This document shows, one piece after another, positions 45,938 through 56,839 of a stretch of 64,000 bases of DNA; position 1 is the first letter of the stretch, and each line of letters opens with the position of its first letter. This DNA comes from Triglochin maritima (taxonomy: Eukaryota > Streptophyta > Magnoliopsida > Alismatales > Juncaginaceae): contig OY821784.1 in NCBI GenBank assembly GCA_963682175.1, positions 29,493,621 through 29,557,620 on the forward strand, given 5' to 3'. A program made the translations under genes and the position numbers. The notes below the pieces were generated by a model. That model made no database searches and was not told the origin of the DNA. It saw only the letters and a program-made list of their open reading frames with translations.

Positions 45938-47159
45938 TTGGAAATGCAAGTTAGCCAGTTGGTTCATCAATTCCATGAACGCGAGAAGGGTCGGTTCCCG
46001 AGTCAACCTGTGGTAAATCCCAGGGGTCAACCTGCTCATGCTAGGCAGAATGTACACAATGTTAAAAGTGACCCTTCCCAACATGCCAATGTTGTCCATA
46101 CCTTGAGATCGGGAAGGGTTGTCGACAACAATGTGGAAATACCTGAAGCCAACCCGGTTGGCCAGACTTCCGAGGAGAGTCTTGAGTCTGTCAAGGAACC
46201 TAATTCTGAGACTCCTCCTAATGATTCTTATGTCCTCAAGGCCCCATTCCCTCATAGGTTGACTAAAAAACGTGATGAGCATTGGGACAAGATCATTGAG
46301 GTACTTAGGCAAGTCAAGGTGAACATCCCGTTGTTGGACGTTGTTCAACAAATGGCACCATATGCCAAGTTCCTCAATGACCTTTGCACCACTAAGAGAA
46401 AAACAAATGTTCCCAAAAAGGCCTTTTTGGCCGCCAATGTGAGCTCAATATTGACACAAACCATGAATGTCAAGTACAAGGACCCAGGTTGTCCAATTGT
46501 CTCTTGCATGATTGGGAATGTGACAATCTCTCAAGCTCTATTGGATTTGGGGGCATTTGTGAATCTCTTGCCTTACTCTGTCTATGTCAACCTTGGAATA
46601 GGCGATCTTAAACCAACGAGGACAACCCTCCAGTTGGCTGACAGATACGTCAAGATTCCACGAGGGAGTGTGGAGGATGTCCTTATCAAAGTGGGTGAGT
46701 TCGTATTTCCAGTTGATTTCATCATCTTGGATACTGAACCCGTGTCCAACCCATGAGGACAAATTCCTGTGATCCTTGGGAGGCCATTTCTTACGACATC
46801 TAATGCTTTGATCAATTGTCGTAATGGCTTGATGACGTTGTCTTTTGGAAACCTCACGGCGGAGTTCAACATCTTCACTCTTGGTAAGCAACCCAGGCTC
46901 TTCGACGACAGTGTCGGAGCCAATTTCATCTAGGACACGGATGAGCCCAAGTCATTAGGCATGTTCGACTCACATCGACATATTATTGAGGTGCCTAATG
47001 ACGAGGTTGCGAGTGAAGAGAATCTGGAGGAATGCGCCAGCATTTCTCGGGACGAGGAGGCACATCTGGGTGCTTGCTCCTCTTACCCCGTGGCCCTTGA
47101 GCCACTTGAAAGTACCTCTGAATCCGACAAGGACCCACCTCTGGTCGAGCTTAAACCGC
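45938..47159 (+). pseudogene. Element C aspartic protease region
   Basis: In the gag frame: Gln-rich coiled segment (MQVSQLVHQFHEREKGRF), the conserved VKVNIPLLDVVQQMAP and CTTKRKTNVPKKAFLAANVS motifs, and the protease domain with active-site LLDLGAFVNLLPYSVY (46540-46590). VEDVLIKVGEFVFPVDF, then a TGA at 46754, and the flap-side VILGRPFLTTSNALINCRNG follow. TAG at 46930. An acidic spacer (VALEPLESTSESDKDPP) links to RT. The protease would cleave the polyprotein during particle maturation. Confidence 0.88.
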
Positions 47160-48651
47160 TCCCCGATAACCTAAAGTACATCTTTTTAGGGGATAATGAG
47201 ACCTTACTACTCATTATTGCTTCTGATCTTGCACAAGATCAAGAGGTTGCCCTCAAAAGAGTACTCTTTGAAAACAAAGAGGCAATCGGGTGGTCCGTGA
47301 AGGATATCAAGGGAATTAGCCCTGGTATTGTTCATCATCGGATCCACGTGAAAGAGGATTCTAGTCCCCGCAGGGACCCACAACGGAGATTGAATCTTGT
47401 ACTGAAAGAAGCCGCCCGAAATGAGGTTCTTAAGTGCTTGGATCATGGCATAATCTATCCTATCTATGATAGTTCGTGGGTGAGTCCTGTCCATGTGGTT
47501 CCCAAGACGTCAGGCGTGACAGTTGTGGAGAATGAGCATAATGAGCTTATCCCGACATGCCTGCAAACTGGCTAGCGAGTTTGCGTTGATTATCGCAAGC
47601 TCAACGTGGCAACGCGGAAAGATTATTTCTCGTTGCCATTCATTGATCAGATGTTGGAAAGGTTGGCCGGACATGAGTATTATGTTTTCTTGATGGATAC
47701 TCTGGTTACAACCAAATTCCCATCGCCCCCGAGGATCAAGAGAAAACTAAATTTACTTGTCCCTTTGGCACGTTTGCCTACCATCGCATGCCCTTTGGGT
47801 TATGTAATGCGCCGAAAACGTTTCAAAGGTGTATGATCGGCATCCTCTCCGATATGGTTGAGCGTTTCCTTGAGATCTTCATGGACGACTTTTCCATATT
47901 TGGCGCTTCCTTTGATGAGTGCCTTCATCACTTGAGCCTTGTCCTCAAGCGATGCCGTGAGAAGAACCTCGCTCTCAATTGGGAGAAATGTCACTTCATG
48001 GTGAAACGAGGGATTGTACTTGGAAATGTGGTCTCAAGTAGGGGAATTGAGGTCGATCCCGACAAAGTGGGTCTTATTGCTAATCTCCTACCAGCACGTA
48101 ATGTGAAGGATATCCACGCCTTTTTGGGGCATGCTGGATTCTATCGGCGGTTCATTCGGGATTTTAGCAAAATTGCTCGACCACTCACCGCCTTGTTGGC
48201 TAAGGATGCCATTTTTGAGTTCACACCGGATTGCCACCATGCCTTTTTGACCTTGAAGAAAGAGTTGACTTCAACTCCCATTATTAAGGCACCGGTGTGG
48301 ACTGAACTCTTTGAGTTAATGTGTGATGCATCTGACTTCGCTGTGGGAGCAGTGCTTGGGCAACGATTGGACAAATTGCCTCATGTGATCTACTATGCCA
48401 GTAGAACACTCATTGATGCCCAATTGAACTACACTGTGACCGAGAAGGAATTCTTAGCAATCATATTTGCTTTGGAAAAATTCCGGTCGTACTTGATTGG
48501 CTCCCACGTGATTATCTATTCTGATCACACCACCATCAAGCACCTCATGGCGAAGAAAGATGCAAAATCCCGACTCTTGAGATGGATCTTGTTGTTACAA
48601 GAATTCGATCTCGAGATTCGGGACAAAAAGTGTGAGAATGTTGTAGCTTAG
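47160..48651 (+). pseudogene. Element C reverse transcriptase and RNase H
   Basis: Converts element RNA to DNA. RT begins near YIFLGDNETLLLIIASDL, with IGWSVKDIKGISPGIVHHRI and IIYPIYDSSWVSPVHVVPK. TAG at 47573 splits it before RVCVDYRKLNVATRKDYF. A frameshift near 47690 moves to the frame with [18 protein letters not shown] and the catalytic motif FMDDFSIFG (47880). The connection has [16 protein letters not shown]. RNase H follows: [16 protein letters not shown] (48315), [39 protein letters not shown]. The segment ends at TAG 48649. This is the only RT among the Athila-like copies here, so a C-type element is the natural helper for A and B. Confidence 0.93.
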
Positions 48652-50049
48652 CACCTGTCTTGTCTGGAGACGACCAACCCACCAGCCCAAATTGTTGATG
48701 ACACATTTCCTGACGAGCTATTGTTCACGATCGAAGATAACCCTTGGTTTGCTGACATCGTGACTACCTCGTGACCGAGCAACTTGCTGTGGGTTGGTTA
48801 AAATCTGACCAAACCAAATTTAGATCTTATGTCAGATTCTTCCACTGGGACGACCCCTACCTATTCAAATACTGCTCTGACCAAATTTTCAGGCGGTGCG
48901 TCCCAGATACTGAGTTCCAAAGTGTGCTCCATTTCTGCCTCTCCAAGGCATGTGAAGGACACTTTGGAGCAAAGAAAACTGCTGCCAAGGTGATCCAATC
49001 TGGATTCTACTGGCCCTCTCTTTTCAAGGATGCTTATGACTTTTGTAAGCAATGTGATAGGTGCTAGCGCCTTGGCAGGATTGGTCGACGTGACATGATG
49101 CCTTTGCAAAGTGTCCTTGTTGTCGACATCTTCGATGTATGGGGCATCGATTTCATGGGTCCCTTCCCAAACTCATTTGGGAATGTTTACATTCTGGTTG
49201 CCGTTGAGTATGTGTCTAAGTGGGTTGAGGCTATACCCACAAAGACCAATGACAACAAGGTGGTCACCAAATTCTTGACGTCATTTTTGCGCGATTTGGT
49301 ACTCCTCGTACTATAATCAGCGATAGGGGTACCCACTTCTGTAATTGCTCCTTTGAAGCGCTTATTAGGAAATATTCGATCACCCACAAGCTTGCGACCC
49401 CATACCATCCGCAAGTGGGCAGGTCGAAATCTCTAACCGTCAATTAAAGAAAATTCTTGGGAAGACGGTTAGTTCCTCGAGGAATGATTGGTCTACTAAG
49501 TTGAATGACACGTTTTGGGCCTTCTGCAACGCGTACAAGACCAATTTGGGTATGTCCCCATATCGGGTAGTGTACGGCAAGGCTTGCCACCTACCCGTCG
49601 AGCTTGAGCATCATGCTTTCTGGGCGATCAAGAACCTGAATATGGATCTTGATCAAGCAGGAGTACAACGTAAGCTCGACATTGTGGAATTAGAAGAGTT
49701 ACGCAATGATGCGTATGAGAATGCCAAAATTCATAAGTCCCGAGCCAAGATGTTTCACGATATCATGATTATGCGAAAGGTATTTACGACCAGGCTGAAG
49801 ATGTTGCTCTACAATTCCCAGCTTCATCTGTTTGCGGGTAAGCTCCGAGTCACTGGTCTGGGCCGTTTATTGTCCATACCGTCTATCCTCATGGAGCGGT
49901 TGACATCTTAAACCCAGGGAATGGGGACGTGTTCAAAGTTAATGGACAATGCCTTAAACCCTACTTGGAGGGGGCACCAGCCGAAGTCGAGGAGGTCATG
50001 TTCCTTCATGAACCTCCCTCGCACTCAACCATTCATGCTCCTGGATGAG
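48652..50049 (+). pseudogene. Element C integrase
   Basis: Inserts element DNA into the genome. HHCC zinc-binding domain in VLHFCLSKACEGHFGAKKTA and FCKQCDRC (48930-49065), followed by TAG at 49065. The catalytic core has the first Asp in [10 protein letters not shown] (49140), the second in IISDRGTHF after a frameshift near 49300, and the Glu in QVEISNRQLKK after another near 49420. A conserved MSPYRVVYGKACHLPVELEH block follows at 49550. The C-terminal part shifts frame near 49790 and ends with LNPGNGDVFKVNGQCLKPYL and a TGA at 50047. No chromodomain, as expected for the Athila/Tat lineage. Confidence 0.9.
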
Positions 50050-51596
50050 TGGTTGTGCTTGCAGGTTTGTATTAAAAAAAGTACAATAAATGACTCCTTC
50101 AGTGAGCAACGATTGTTGTGGGCTCCAACCCTTGAGTATTTGGGCCCCATTTCTTTCACATATTTGTATCTCTTCCTTTGCATCTCACAGGTTTTGAGGG
50201 AATTCAGGTTTGTGTCCATCAACATGACCTTGAACTTCCTTTTGTACTTCATGTTGGTGAGATCTCTCCTTTTTCATGCATAAATCCATGTAGTATCTTG
50301 CTCACATTCATTGAGGACAATGCATGAAGTAGGTGTGTGGGGGGGGTGTTTTATGTGTGTACATAGTTGAGCCTTTTTCCTTTGATTTTATTTTATTTTG
50401 TGTGCATTATTAGTGTCATGTTAGTGTGCTGCATTTAATATCGATATATCTGCTTGCCATGATCCTTGGGTGACTTGTCTTCTTTTGCTTGCCTAGTGCT
50501 TCAAAATTTTCACATTTCTTTCAAAATCTTCATGTGTTTGCGAAAGAAAATGTTTTGTGGGTTTTGTGTGTGTTTAGCATGTGCAAAACCGTTGAGAGGC
50601 AAAGTAAAAAGAAAGCTCCCAAAATTGTCTTGAACTTGATGCATTAGGATATCTAGTACAGTGGCTTTAGGATTTATCGAGTCGTTAGGATGCACCCCAC
50701 TTTTCCCATGGGGATGAGTAATCAAAGGGTTTCAGTGCTCAAACATTTAAAGAAGTCCACCCTGAACCTATTGAGTCAATAATTCGTGTCTGTTAACTTA
50801 AGGAAGTTTGTTGTTGTCAAGGACCCTTTAAATCTTGTTGTGAGACATTAAGTGTAGGGGTTTTGGTTCATGTGTAGATAAGAAATAAGTGAGTAGGTAT
50901 TCTCTCTTCTCGCACGGCTCCTATCACTTGGGAAAGCAGGTCTGATGGGACTTTGTGCCTGGGGCTTTCGAGTCATCTGACTTGGGATGTGCCGACCGAA
51001 CTCTCGTTACACAGGTGGTAGGGATTGCCCTATATGGAGATTTGGGGAAAGGTGTACGTGATAGTGTAAGTCCTCATGGGCAATGATGCACGAAACCTGA
51101 CCTTGGGAGAATGAAGCTCAAACTAATAAAAAGAAAAGAAAGGGAAAAGAAACAAAAAGAAACAAAATAAATGCAAATAAGAACCTTAATGGACTTTACA
51201 CTTTGTATCACTTGAGGATGTTGAGGTTGTCCATGTCTTTCACTTAATTCCTTATTTAACTTGCACGAATGGTTCATTAGATTAGGTGTGTGGACTGATT
51301 ACCTATATAGATTCGGCCCGTAGGATTACCGCGTCCAATGATCGACAAAAGTTGTCCAATGAGTCGAGTGTCTAGATTGAATAATGCATCTTGTTCGGAT
51401 TTTGTAGGTATATCCGCTGAAAACCCTCAGGAGACAACACTCCTCCTCCTTGGCAACAAGAAGGTTTAATGGCTTGTTGCACGTGCCAAGTGCAATCGTG
51501 ATTTCTACGAAAGTGAGTTAGGATTTCTTGTTTCTCGTTGCTTTTCTCTTTCTTTGTTTTGCTCGGGACTAGAAAAAACTTAGGTGTGGGGGTATT
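50050..51596 (+). other. Element C 3' untranslated region
   Basis: Homologous to B 38340-39866 and, inverted, to D. Hairpin I at 51445-51464 (CCTCCTTG, GCAA loop, CAAGAAGG, one mismatch); hairpin II follows (GTTGCAC/GTGCAAT). Polypurine run TTAGGTGTGGGGGTATT ends at 51596. Confidence 0.85.
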
Positions 51597-53072
51597 TGAT
51601 TGACATCATTTCATGCTTATATTTGTATCTTATATCCATTATCTTACACCTAAGCAATGCTACGTGACGGGTTTTATGTTTGAATTTCAGAAATAAATAG
51701 GTTTGAAGAGATGAAGCATGAAAGGACCCAAAAGCAGGGAAAAAAGACTTAATTGTGAGACCTGGGGACTAAGATGCAAGGGAGAAGGACCTGAACGTAA
51801 GACCGAATGAACAAAGAGCAAAACAGAAAACTCCACACCATCATGGGGAGTATTTTGGCAATTCTATTCGGGTCGGAGCTCAAACAAGCGAAGTCGATGA
51901 ATCCAAGACCAACAAATACATAAAGACAAGCCCACAACAAAAATGAGCCCGATCCAGAACTAATAGACCGCCAATTGGCGGTCTGTTTGGCTCCGGATCC
52001 GCTCATCTTTGGCGGGACATGTATTAGTGTATTCTTAGTCAATTTTTGGTATTTGTTTAGTCCCACATGGGGGGATTGTCCCGGATTAGGTTTTTCCATG
52101 CTTATAAATAGAACTCTTCACCTTCCATTGTACATATCTCTCTCTTTGGTGGCCATCTTCCCTACTAAGAGTGAAGCCTTGAAGCAAAACTCTGGTGGAG
52201 GAACGACTGCTTGTATTGAGTGAGTTAATAATAGATATTTTTCCTTTAATTGTGTTGTTTCTCTCGTACTTGATTAGTGTAGATTCATTTCAGTATAATG
52301 CTTTATTTTGTTAGAGTAGTTAGTTTAAATATGTGTGAGTAATTCCATCCACATTTTGGGGGTAGAGAAATATGTGATATGATCATATAGTGTATTAAGT
52401 GTGTGTTATCTTTATCCCTTGAGCTTTATATGATTTCCATAACTATCTTATGGGTTTTCACTCTTATCTTTGATATGCTAATGCTCTTGAATGAAGCTTA
52501 GCTTATGCTTTGATTAGTGGACCTATTTTATGGGGAATGATAAGGTTAGGATATGGATGAAGTTAATATTGGAAACACAAGTTGTAGTTTATGTACTCTT
52601 GTTGCCTTTACCTTGGTTAATGTCTTGTATGTTTTAATGATGTTGGGTTATCTTAATTCATGTGGAGGCATAGTAGGGTCTAGTCTTTATACATGAGTTC
52701 ATTTAGCTTCATTCCAATTATTGTCTTGTATATTTTAATGATGTAGTCTTATCTTAATTGATGTGGAGGCAAAGTTGGATGTAGTTTTATGATTTCATGC
52801 ACTACATGTTGTGAGGAGCATAATTGAACACACACACACACACATCTTTATATTCACATTATTTCTCCACCCCCTATGGGGTTTAGTTTTTATTGCTTAT
52901 CTTTCATTTCCTTTTGCATTCTAGTGTAGTTAGTGTAATCAATCTTTCTCTACATTTTTTACCACTCGCCTTCGCACAAACTAAACGTCGACACACCTCC
53001 CAATGGACGACCCGTATTTGCCACCGCTTCAACGCGGTTGTGCACTTGCGGTTAATATAAAACGATCAGTCA
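51597..53072 (+). repeat. Element C 3' LTR
   Basis: Complete, 1476 bases, TGATTGACATC...ATCAGTCA. Perfect palindrome AGACCGCCAATTGGCGGTCT at 51965-51984. The USE-like word is mutated to GTCCCACATGG. TATA box TTATAAATAG near 52101. The last third differs from LTRs B and 1/2, so C is its own subfamily. Confidence 0.9.
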
Positions 53073-53654
53073 GTGCACATGAAATAAGTGTGGTGAATGC
53101 ATACAATAAGCTCAAGTGTGGTTAGTGTTTGTTCATGCATAAGAAGTACCTCATGGCAAGACCTATCATTTACAGCACTAACCTAGGTGATTAATATGAG
53201 CAATGCAAGGCTGTTATTAAGAACATAACGAGCATGGAGTGTACCTAACTATGGTAGAAACTATTAAGTAAAGTTCTTATTAATTCAAGCAAGCATACTA
53301 ATATCTCTCACAAACAATAATATCTAGCATTCATACCACCTACATAACATGTACATACATCTACTCCACCCCCAAAGGGGATGAAACTACTCACTAATCA
53401 TTACACTACCTACATTAACAAAATGAGACATGATACTGAAATGAAATTTAACTAAGAAAGAAAGGAACATTAAAGACGCTAATTGAAAGAAACATAAACT
53501 AAAGAAACATGCACAAATTAAAAGACAAGATTAAAAGAAACTAGAATAATTATTTTAATAACAATGACTCACATTGAAGGTAGCATTCTTCTTTACCTTG
53601 AGTTTTGCTTCAAGGCTTACTCCTTAGTAGAGAGAATGTCACCAAGAAATGGTG
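53073..53654 (-). repeat. Element D 5' LTR, second part, truncated
   Basis: Continues the minus-orientation LTR from GTGCACATGAAATAAG through CCACCCCCAAAGGGGATG to GAATGTCACCAAGAAATGG, where similarity to LTRs 1 and 2 stops. The U3 half is missing. Confidence 0.8.
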
Positions 53655-54882
53655 AGTACTATAGTGCAACATGGTAATATGGTAAGGCCGACGTTTAATG
53701 GCTTTAACTTGTTTTTTGATAATGAATAATGGCCTATTTTTAAGACAGTTATAGGCGGTCTATTCAATCTTGGTAATATGAAGTGAGGAGATGAGCATGT
53801 GAGTGTCACTTAAACTTATTTAGTATTCCTATGTGATAAGTTAAGCCAAATAAATTATTTTCTTCACTAATAGTCAATTTATTGATACGTTCTATGATGA
53901 AGTATTACGTTCCTGATCTTCACAGTAAATATTTTATGACAAAAAAATATTTATGATTATTGAGAAACACAACGTCGCAATAAATTCTAATAGAAAGGAC
54001 ACCTCACAATAAAAAGCACAACATCTAAATGAAACATGTTTTGGCGGCTTATTGTATTGGGAGTTGTTACGACGGGAGACAACCTTTTAGTTCATGGTAT
54101 GCCAACAGACTCAACCTTCCAGCCCTTCTGTAAAATCATCTACTATAGTGTATTCCATTCATACTTCCTAAACCCTTGGTGTAATATGTCCTTCCTCCTC
54201 GGAAGCCCACTTCTTGAAATGGCCTCCATCTCCCACCGCACGCCCACTTGCTTTTGTGGTTTGCTAGCGAAGCGCGACCGAGTGGGGATGTCAGACGTCC
54301 CTGATCCCTGGTTCTTTGCCTACCCCACTCCTCCAAATACGGTGACACTTTTTGTGTCTTCTTCATCATATGTTTTTATGTTTTGGTTGGTCCTAATGTT
54401 TATTTCATTTTAATTTTTTTAGAGGGTCCCCCATTGTGTCTTTTTTGTTTACGAAGACCTAGTGATTGTGCCCATGGATGACTAGGACCGACTTCAGGAG
54501 AGGTTGGTATCACTGGGGGAGAAGGTCGCCCGACTTTCAGGCACTCGACACCCCCCAATCGATGATTTTCTACAACTCTACTATTGTAATTGTGGGGTTG
54601 TTAGCATGGACAAGAGACCGACTAGAGGCGTCTCCGAACCCGACCGCAACTGGAGATTTTATATATGTGATATCAATGTGTTGAATGTATGGTCGTCCAC
54701 AAGTTAATACTTTTAGTTGTAATACACCAATTAATGTATAGTGTTACATATGTTATATAATATTAAATTTCCATACAAAAAAATATAATTTAGATTATTA
54801 CAAATCATATCAGAGATCTATTTATAATACACAAAACTATTACATTGATAATGATAAACGGCATACATATCAGAGATTTAGA

Positions 54883-54916
<34 letters not shown>

Positions 54917-54964
54917 TCCAAGTCAATTGCAAGAGAGCGATCAAACCAGATGTCGCCTTCAAGC
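53655..54964. other. Spacer with doubtful GRF-like coding traces and (AT)15
   Basis: A + frame at 54036-54413 contains PTCFCGLLAKR...DPWFFAYP, and another at 54504-54707 contains YYCNCGVVSMD...DRNWRFYIC. Both loosely resemble the C-x-C-G...RFYxC pattern of GRF zinc fingers, but spacing is imperfect and neither has further support. A 30-base AT dinucleotide repeat lies at 54885-54914. Nothing else recognised. Confidence 0.35.
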
Positions 54965-55076
54965 CTAAAAGATGGTTTTGTTTCTCTCTTGGATTTGACT
55001 CAAATTCTCAATCTTTAAGAGAAGCTTCCATGTCTGTAGGTCCGTTATGCTCTCGTCGGGTTTCTCCACCGGTGCT
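54965..55076 (-). pseudogene. GRF-finger gene, piece 3 (C-terminal coiled coil)
   Basis: On the minus strand this piece reads APVEKPDESITDLQTWKLLL then KIENLSQIQERNKTIF and a stop at 54965-54967. The heptad pattern suits the short coiled coil that follows the zinc finger in plant GRF proteins. It continues in frame from piece 2 once the intervening solo LTR (55077-56639) and one copy of its GTGCT/GTGGT duplication are ignored. Confidence 0.55.
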
Positions 55077-56639
55077 TGATTGTTCCTTTTATATTAAACC
55101 GCAAGTGCACGGCCGCGTTGAAGAGGTGGCAAATACGGGTCGTCCACTGGGAGGTGTGTCGACGTTTGGTTTGTGCGAAGGCGAGTAGTAAAAAAATGGA
55201 GAGAAAGGTTGGTTACACTAAACTACACTACAATGCAAAAAGGAAATGGAAGATAAGCAATAAAACTAAACCCCATAGGGGTTAGAGAAATAATGTGAAT
55301 ATAAAGATGTGTGTGTGTGTGTTCAATTAAGCTCCTCACAACATGTAGTGCATGAAATCATAAAACTACATCCAACTTTGCCTCCACATGAATTAAGATA
55401 AGACTACATCATTAAAACATACAAGACAATAATTGGAATGAAGCTAAATGAACTCATGTATAAAGACTAGACCCTACTATGCCTCGACATGAATTAAGAT
55501 AACCCAATATCATTAAAACATACTAGACATTAACCAAGGTAAAGGCAACAAGAGTACATACACTACAACTTGTGTTTCCAATATTAACTTCATCCATATC
55601 CTAACCTTATCATTCCCCATAAAATAGGTTCACTAATCAAAGCATAAGCTAAGCTTCATTCAAGAGCATTAGCATATCAAAGATAAGAGTGAAAACCCAT
55701 AAGATGGTTATGGAAATCATACAAAGCATATCAAGGGATTAAGATAACACACAATTAATACACTATATGATTATATCACATATTTCTCCAGCCCCCAAAT
55801 GGGGATGGAACTACTCACACATATTTAAACTAACTACTCTATCAAAATGATGCATTAATACTGAAATGAAATTAATCTAAGCAAGCAAGAAACATTAAAG
55901 AAACTAAAAGAACATGAGATTAAAGAAACATGCAAGACATGTAAATTGAAATTAACTAAGCAATGTAAAAATTAAAGCAAACAACAATTAACTACAAAAC
56001 TTCTATTATTACTCACTCCAAATTACAAGCAGCCCTTCCTCCTCCAGAGTTTTGCTTCAAGGCTTCACTCTTAGTAGGGAAGAAGGCCACCAAGAGAGAG
56101 ATATGTACAATGGAAAGTGAAGAGTTCTATTCATAAGCATGGAAAAAGCTAATCCGGGACAATTCCCCGATGTGGGACTAAACAAATACCAAAAATAGAC
56201 TAAGAATACACTAATACACGTGCCCGCCAAAGATTAGCGGATCCGGACCACACATACCGCCAATTGGCAGTCTATTAGTTCTGGATCGGGCTCATTTTTG
56301 TTGTGGGCTTTTCTTGATGTATTTGTTGGTCTTGGATGCATCTACTTTGCTTGTTGGAGCTCCGACCCGAATAGAATTGCGAAAATACTCCCCATGATGG
56401 TGTGGAGTTTTCTGTTTTGCTCTTTGGTCCTTCGGTCTTACGTTCAGGTCCTTCTCCCATGCATCTTAGTCCCTAGGTCTCACAATTAAGTCATTTTCCT
56501 ACTTTTGGGTCGTTTCATGCTTCATCTCTTCAAACCTATTTATTTCTGAAATTCAAACATAAAACTCGTCACGTAGCATTGCTTAGGTGTAAGATAATGG
56601 ATATAATATACAAATATAAGCATGAAATGATGTCAATTT
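55077..56639 (-). repeat. Solo Athila-like LTR inside the GRF gene
   Basis: A full-length (1563-base) LTR in minus orientation, flanked by GTGCT (55072-55076) and GTGGT (56640-56644), a 5-bp duplication with one mismatch. It belongs to the C subfamily by its GTGTGTGTG and TCCAACTTTGCCTCCACATG blocks. USE complement CGATGTGGGAC at 56168-56178 is intact. The palindrome near 56257 is degraded. Confidence 0.85.
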
Positions 56640-56839
56640 GTGGTGTTGGTGTTCCATCGTTCCAGATGAAGTACCGACAGTAATGAGTTGGCTTTGAGGA
56701 GGCACAAACATAGAACTTCTTGCTAAGTTAGTTCGAAGTGTTGGACCACCACTCGGTTACCTTGAAACCACACTTGTCGGTGTGATAGGGTAGACGTGAA
56801 ACTCCTGGTATTTCAACGAGAGGATAGAGTCCCCATATT
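56640..56839 (-). pseudogene. GRF-type zinc-finger gene, piece 2 (the finger)
   Basis: The minus strand encodes WGLYPLVEIPGVSRLPYHTD, KCGFKVTEWWSNTSN, a stop, then LSKKFYVCASS and HYCRYFIWNDGTPTP. This fits the GRF zinc finger (CG...TS..N.G.KFY.C....C.xF.W.D), a nucleic-acid-binding module. One Cys position and the stop indicate decay. The frame is continuous with piece 1 across the chromovirus insertion and with piece 3 across the solo LTR. Plants contain many such GRF plus coiled-coil proteins, some transposon-borne. Whether this was a host gene or a transposon passenger is not resolved. Confidence 0.6.

Larger units (their letters stand above)
41517..53072 (+). mobile_element. Element C: most complete Athila-like retrotransposon
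   Basis: Order: truncated 5' LTR, PBS, leader (with a solo LTR inside), gag, protease, RT, RNase H, integrase, 3' UTR, polypurine tract, full 3' LTR. It lies inside D's 5' LTR. The 5' LTR lacks its first ~1000 bases, and no TSD remains. Stops and shifts in every domain show it is dead. Confidence 0.9.

Noticed and set aside
54036..54413. 125-residue + ORF as a host gene
   Set aside because: The C-x-C-G stretch loosely resembles a GRF finger, but the rest has no domain, the spacing is wrong and no promoter or splice signals support it. Kept only as a remark.
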